9,829 nt of DNA, from NCBI GenBank assembly GCA_905214325.1, contig CAJMLT010000047.1, forward strand, positions 1 to 9,829, written 5' to 3'. Positions 6,825-9,829 of this stretch are shown piece by piece. Both the position numbers and the translations under genes were made by a program. The stretch is from an uncultured bacterium. GTDB taxonomy: Bacteria; Actinomycetota; Coriobacteriia; Coriobacteriales; Eggerthellaceae. The notes under the pieces are model-generated. The model saw only the letters and a list, made by a program, of their open reading frames with translations, was not told the DNA's origin and searched no databases. Each line of letters opens with the position of its first letter. The stretch's first letter is position 1.

Positions 6825-7151
6825 ATGACCGCAAGCGCCACACAGACCAAGCGGCAGAAACGTATCAGGCGAAGGATCGTAATCCTCGTCGTATTCGCTC
6901 TCGTCGTGGCTCTTTCGTGGTTCGCCTACACCACCATCACCGCAGACCTGAAAGAGCAAGGTGCCGTATCCGTACGCAACGCCATCCTCAACAGCGCGAA
7001 GCAGTGCTGCGCGATCGAAGGTGCCTACCCGTCATCTCTGTCCTATCTTGAACAGAACTACGGCCTTTCGATCAACCATCAGGACTATCTCATCACGTAT
7101 GAGGTGTTCGCCGAAAACGTCATGCCGACCGTGGTGGTGTTGCTCCGATGA
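6825..7151 (+). CDS. Small single-pass membrane protein of the pilus operon (pseudopilin-like C-terminus)
   Basis: The 108-residue product has a very basic N-terminus (residues 9-17, K/R-rich), one transmembrane segment at about 18-37, and an extracytoplasmic part of about 70 residues. The pattern CCAIEGAYPSSLSYLEQNYG (61-80), followed by an NVMP segment near the end, resembles the small globular part of GspG-like pseudopilins. Such proteins recur in pilus operons of Firmicutes and Coriobacteriia, though I know of no assigned function. The N-terminus lacks the Gly/Phe-Glu prepilin peptidase motif, so standard processing is doubtful. The gene starts three bases after the platform gene and ends in an ATGA overlap with the next. 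Its ribosome binding site is weak, suggesting translational coupling. Adjacent Cys61-Cys62 is unusual. Confidence 0.8.
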   Translation: MTASATQTKRQKRIRRRIVILVVFALVVALSWFAYTTITADLKEQGAVSVRNAILNSAKQCCAIEGAYPSSLSYLEQNYGLSINHQDYLITYEVFAENVMPTVVVLLR

Positions 7152-7663
7152 ACTCCCTGCCACCTCTACAGAGTCTCAAGTTCTCTCCCACAGGCGAAGA
7201 AACACGTGCCGCCCGTGCCTCGCGCACGTTCGCGCTGATACTGTTCGCGATGATCGTGGTTGCCCTGCTGGCCTCCCTCGTTCTGGGAACCAGTGTCTAC
7301 CGATCGCTCGCCGATGCACGCGCGGATGCCGGTGACGCCCGTTTGGAGTCGAGCTTGCTGCTCAACAACGTGCGTATGAACGACGAGATAGACGCCATCG
7401 CGTTGGGGACCGGACCCGAAGGACGGGCGCTGGTTCTTTCCGAGCACCTCGACAGCGGCAACTATGAAACCCGCATCTACGCCTACAACGGAAGCATCCT
7501 GCAGGAGTACGCCGTTGCCGGCAGCCCCTATACTCCGGGGCGGGCCTCGAAGATAACCGATTCCGAAACATTCGATTTCGGCTATGAAAACGGACTTCTC
7601 ACCATTCATACCGATACGGGTGACACCTCGATCGCACTGCGAAGCGTACGGGGAGGTGCCTGA
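7148..7663 (+). CDS. DUF4860-like single-pass membrane protein of the pilus operon
   Basis: The 171-residue product has a cytoplasmic stretch of about 27 residues, one transmembrane helix at about 28-50, then a short helical linker and a beta-rich domain. Features such as VLSEH, TRIYAYNGSILQEYA and the ending GLLTIHTDTG with a terminal LRS resemble the DUF4860 family seen beside T2SF and prepilin-like genes in Clostridia-type pilus loci. This family call is from memory of the pattern, not a search. No canonical prepilin cleavage site is visible. The ATG overlaps the previous stop by four bases (ATGA), and there is no strong Shine-Dalgarno, so translation is probably coupled. A likely role is a minor pilin or assembly component at the outer membrane face. 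Confidence 0.78.
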   Translation: MNSLPPLQSLKFSPTGEETRAARASRTFALILFAMIVVALLASLVLGTSVYRSLADARADAGDARLESSLLLNNVRMNDEIDAIALGTGPEGRALVLSEHLDSGNYETRIYAYNGSILQEYAVAGSPYTPGRASKITDSETFDFGYENGLLTIHTDTGDTSIALRSVRGGA

Positions 7664-7664
7664 T

Positions 7665-8153
7665 ATGAATAAAGATGCCCTCCGTGAACAATGGGAAGAC
7701 AGCATTTCCGAACAGAATGCCCGACGTGATATACACGATAAGTCGGCATGGCACGGCATGGCTTTCAAACTCGAAGCGCTCCTGCTGTTGCTGTTTCTGG
7801 TCATCGCGGTCGTCATTTTGACGAGCGTGTTCTCAAACTCATACGTCAAAGGATCCCAGGCAAACGAACTCTCCCAGGCACTGTCTCTCGCCACCGGCGG
7901 CGCCGTCAACGGCGCGGAAACCTTCGCAGCCGATCCCACCGCCACGGTTGACGAGACCACCTATTACGCCGAAAGGGACTCAACGATCACCGCCGTCGAT
8001 GAAACGGATTCCGATGCCTATGCCGTCACCCGCACCACCACGGCCGAAAAAACCACCGGCGGCACCCTCTATAGGGCGACCATTTCGGTAAACCACCATG
8101 ATCGCGAAGTATATTCCCTCGATACGGCCCGCTACATAAGTGATGGGAGGTAG
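7665..8153 (+). CDS. Prepilin-like single-pass membrane protein of the pilus operon
   Basis: I choose ATG 7665 because GGGAGG (7651-7656) lies eight bases upstream. A longer in-frame start at 7584 would overlap the previous gene by 80 bases. The 162-residue product has a charged leader of about 31 residues, then G31-MAFKLEALLLLLF, a hydrophobic helix to about residue 56, and the segment NELSQALSLATGGAVNGAE. This layout resembles a type IV prepilin: Gly, a conserved Glu near the start of a long hydrophobic helix, then an amphipathic helix. However, Glu37 would be at position +6, not +5, if cleavage follows Gly31. The remainder is a Thr/Asp-rich beta region with the strand LYRATISVNHHDREVYSLD. 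Probably a minor pilin or pseudopilin; processing by a prepilin peptidase is uncertain. Confidence 0.8.
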   Translation: MNKDALREQWEDSISEQNARRDIHDKSAWHGMAFKLEALLLLLFLVIAVVILTSVFSNSYVKGSQANELSQALSLATGGAVNGAETFAADPTATVDETTYYAERDSTITAVDETDSDAYAVTRTTTAEKTTGGTLYRATISVNHHDREVYSLDTARYISDGR

Positions 8154-8158
8154 ATGAG

Positions 8159-8623
8159 ATGACACGTCATGTTCAGCGAGCTCAAGGCAGCGTCCGTATA
8201 GGACCGGTCAGCATATTCGCCCTCGTCATCATCATGTGCCTGAGCGTCATGGCCGTTCTGGCTTCCGCCACGGCCCACGCCAACGTCAACGAAGCCCAGA
8301 AACAGGCCGATTTCACCATCGGCACCTATGCCAACGAAACCGCGGCTCAGGAATTCGTCGCTCAGATCGACGGAGTTTTGGCGCAAACGAAAGCCCAGGG
8401 TGGTGACAAGGAAGCGGCCATGGCCGCCATCAAGGCCATCTTACCCGCCGAGGCACGCATCTCCGGCAACGTGATCAGCTTGGCCTTCGTCGCAACCGAC
8501 GGGCGTTGCCTCACCGCGAGCTTGGAAATACACGATGATCTCACCTATCAGATCACCCGATGGAAAGTAACGACCCAGTGGAACCTCGACGATAGCGAAA
8601 CCACCTTATGGACAGGGCAATAG
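8159..8623 (+). CDS. Small single-pass membrane protein of the pilus operon, function unknown
   Basis: The 154-residue product has a basic N-terminus with the pattern VRIGPVSIFALVIIMCLSVM, a hydrophobic helix at about 17-37, then AHAN and a helical stretch rich in Ala/Gln/Glu (residues 42-95) before a small beta-rich end. GGGAGG (8145-8150) lies eight bases before the ATG; the neighbouring ATG at 8154 meets a stop after two codons. The Gly-Pro pair before the helix recalls a processing site, but there is no Glu at +5, so it is not a standard prepilin. AHA could also be a signal peptidase I site (39-41). Its position between a prepilin-like gene and the PilT gene implies a structural or assembly role. 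I do not recognise a named family. Confidence 0.78.
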   Translation: MTRHVQRAQGSVRIGPVSIFALVIIMCLSVMAVLASATAHANVNEAQKQADFTIGTYANETAAQEFVAQIDGVLAQTKAQGGDKEAAMAAIKAILPAEARISGNVISLAFVATDGRCLTASLEIHDDLTYQITRWKVTTQWNLDDSETTLWTGQ

Positions 8624-8637
8624 GCGAAGGAGACCCT

Positions 8638-9711
8638 ATGAAATTGCAAGATACGCTCAGGAAAATGGTTGAAGTGAAGGCGTCCGACATATTCGTCGTT
8701 CCCGGCCTTCCCCTCTCCTACCAGACGGGAAGTCAACAGATCCGCGAAGACACTTCCGCGCTCATGCCGGAGGACACCGAAGCATTCGTAAAGGAAATCT
8801 ATCGGGTGGCCAATCGCGATGTGAACATTTTCCTTTCGAACAACAACCATGATGACGACTTCTCGTTCGCGCTTCCCGGCGTCGGTCGCTTCCGCGCCAA
8901 CGTGTTTCGCCAGCGGGGGTCGTTCGGTACCGTGATCCGCGTCATTCCCTTCGGCCTGCCCGATCCGGTTGAATACAACATTCCTCCGGAGGTTCTACGC
9001 TGCGCCGATTTCCAGAAGGGTCTCGTCCTGGTAACCGGTCCCGCAGGAGCCGGCAAGTCCACCACGTTGGCCTGCATCGTCGACCGCCTGAACCTAGAAC
9101 GCAAAGGGCACATCATCACGATGGAGGGCCCCATCGAATATGTACACCGTCACAACAACTGCATCGTAACGCAGCGTGAGGTGCCCACCGATGTCGCCAC
9201 CTACAGTGAAGCCCTTCGTTCGGCCATGCGCGAGGCCCCCGACGTGATTCTGTTGGGCGAGATGCGTGATGCCGAGACCATCGGCACCGCCGTCACCGCT
9301 GCCGAAATGGCTCAGCTCCTCTTCTCCACCCTGCATACCACCGGCGCGGCCGGCACCGTCGATCGCATCATCGACGCCTTCCCCGCTTCGCAACAACGCC
9401 AAATCCGCATCCAGCTTTCCATGGTCATTCAGGCCATCGTCAGCCAGCAGTTGGTTCCCACCGTCGACGGCAAGGTGGCTCCCGCCTTCGAGATCATGGT
9501 CGCCAATACCGCCATCCGCAATCTCATTCGAGAAGAGAAGACCCATCAGATCGACAGTGTTATCGCAGCCAGCGCCGATGCGGGCATGCGCACGATGGAT
9601 CAAAGTCTTTTCATGTTGTACAAAGAAGGCCGCATCACCAAGGAAATGGCTCTCCAATACGGCATCCATCAGGAAGCCCTGAAGAAGCGTTTCGAGATCG
9701 AGGGCATCTAG
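8638..9711 (+). CDS. pilT: PilT-family type IV pilus retraction-type ATPase
   Basis: I choose ATG 8638, which has AAGGAG five bases upstream. An in-frame ATG at 8608 overlaps the previous gene and has no such site. The 357-residue product begins with the PilT pattern KASDIF and has Walker A GPAGAGKST (134-142), an Asp box MEGPIE (162-167), Walker B ILLGEMRD (204-211, catalytic Glu208), a His box with STLHTTG (His233) and the PilT hallmark AIRNLIRE (292-299). PilT hexamers hydrolyse ATP to disassemble the pilus at the platform protein, giving twitching and retraction. Two departures stand out: Gly164 replaces the usual Asp in the Asp box, and Gln226 stands where the first His of the His box is expected. 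It is the only pilus ATPase in the window and closes the operon, so here it might power both extension and retraction; that is inference. Confidence 0.93.
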   Translation: MKLQDTLRKMVEVKASDIFVVPGLPLSYQTGSQQIREDTSALMPEDTEAFVKEIYRVANRDVNIFLSNNNHDDDFSFALPGVGRFRANVFRQRGSFGTVIRVIPFGLPDPVEYNIPPEVLRCADFQKGLVLVTGPAGAGKSTTLACIVDRLNLERKGHIITMEGPIEYVHRHNNCIVTQREVPTDVATYSEALRSAMREAPDVILLGEMRDAETIGTAVTAAEMAQLLFSTLHTTGAAGTVDRIIDAFPASQQRQIRIQLSMVIQAIVSQQLVPTVDGKVAPAFEIMVANTAIRNLIREEKTHQIDSVIAASADAGMRTMDQSLFMLYKEGRITKEMALQYGIHQEALKKRFEIEGI

Positions 9712-9727
9712 TCACCTATAACCCCTC

Positions 9728-9761
9728 GACAACGAAGAACGCCGCGACTCGCTTCGTCGTC
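9728..9761. other. Imperfect stem-loop downstream of pilT
   Basis: GACAACGAAG (9728-9737) pairs with CTTCGTCGTC (9752-9761) with one mismatch in ten positions, around a fourteen-base loop. It starts 16 bases after the pilT stop and is the only candidate 3' structure for the operon. No T-tract follows on either strand, so it is a poor intrinsic terminator; it could protect the mRNA 3' end. An alternative pairing, GACTC (9746-9750) with GAGTC (9768-9772), overlaps it. Confidence 0.35.
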
Positions 9762-9829
9762 CTCGGTGAGTCTCGCTTGAACCGTCGAAGCGTCCAATAG
9801 AGAGAGCGCCTTTCCCCTTGAATCCGGGG

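Noticed and set aside
6219..6959. 246-codon minus-strand ORF opposite the platform protein gene
   Set aside because: His/Asp/Gly-rich antisense shadow of a confidently identified PilC/GspF gene.
7166..7960. 264-codon minus-strand ORF opposite the two middle pilus genes
   Set aside because: It crosses two well-supported operon genes that have linked start and stop signals and transmembrane segments. The antisense product shows no family pattern.
1..9829. CRISPR array, insertion sequence or tRNA genes
   Set aside because: No regularly spaced repeats, no transposase-like frame and no cloverleaf with a CCA-type end were seen on either strand.

Overview
The window looks like a chromosomal segment from a moderately GC-rich, probably Gram-positive bacterium. 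A Coriobacteriia member (Eggerthella/Slackia-like Actinomycetota) or a Clostridia relative is my best guess. The basis is a very large secreted protein built from bacterial Ig-like and InlB-type B repeats, a lipoprotein with a transglutaminase-like domain, strong AGGAGG-type ribosome binding sites, and a type IV pilus-like operon of the kind found in those groups. The lineage is inferred from protein style only.

Region 1 (1-4030, minus strand): the N-terminal 1343 codons of one giant surface protein. It has a signal peptide, a low-complexity linker, beta-rich domains, two BIG2-like domains, InlB/Flg_new-like repeats and an MBG-like repeat. The reading frame is open through the left window edge, so the C-terminus and any cell-wall anchor are outside. 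The long plus-strand ORFs across this stretch are antisense shadows.

Region 2 (4031-4704): a divergent intergenic region of about 670 bases. It holds two candidate extended -10 promoters facing the surface protein gene, a perfect TATAAT facing right, inverted repeats, and leader stem-loops.

Region 3 (4705-5613, plus): a lipoprotein with a Cys-His-Asp transglutaminase-like domain. It is followed by a 161-base gap with a good sigma-70-type promoter (CTAACA, 17 bases, TATCAT) and a leader hairpin.

Region 4 (5775-9711, plus): a tight six-gene operon. It encodes a PilC/GspF inner-membrane platform protein, four small single-pass membrane proteins that behave like minor-pilin or pseudopilin components, and a PilT-family ATPase. 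Genes are separated by -4 to +14 bases, so they are very likely co-transcribed and partly translationally coupled. No PilB-type extension ATPase, prepilin peptidase or obvious classical major pilin lies in the window. Either the rest of the system is elsewhere, or this is a reduced machine driven by the PilT-like ATPase alone.

Region 5 (9712-9829): a short tail with an imperfect stem-loop and no certain gene.

The three transcription units together look like a cell-surface locus: a giant adhesin-like protein, an extracytoplasmic transglutaminase-like lipoprotein and a pilus or secretion machine. A functional link between them is inferred from proximity only. Domain names come from motif recognition by eye; no database search was run.
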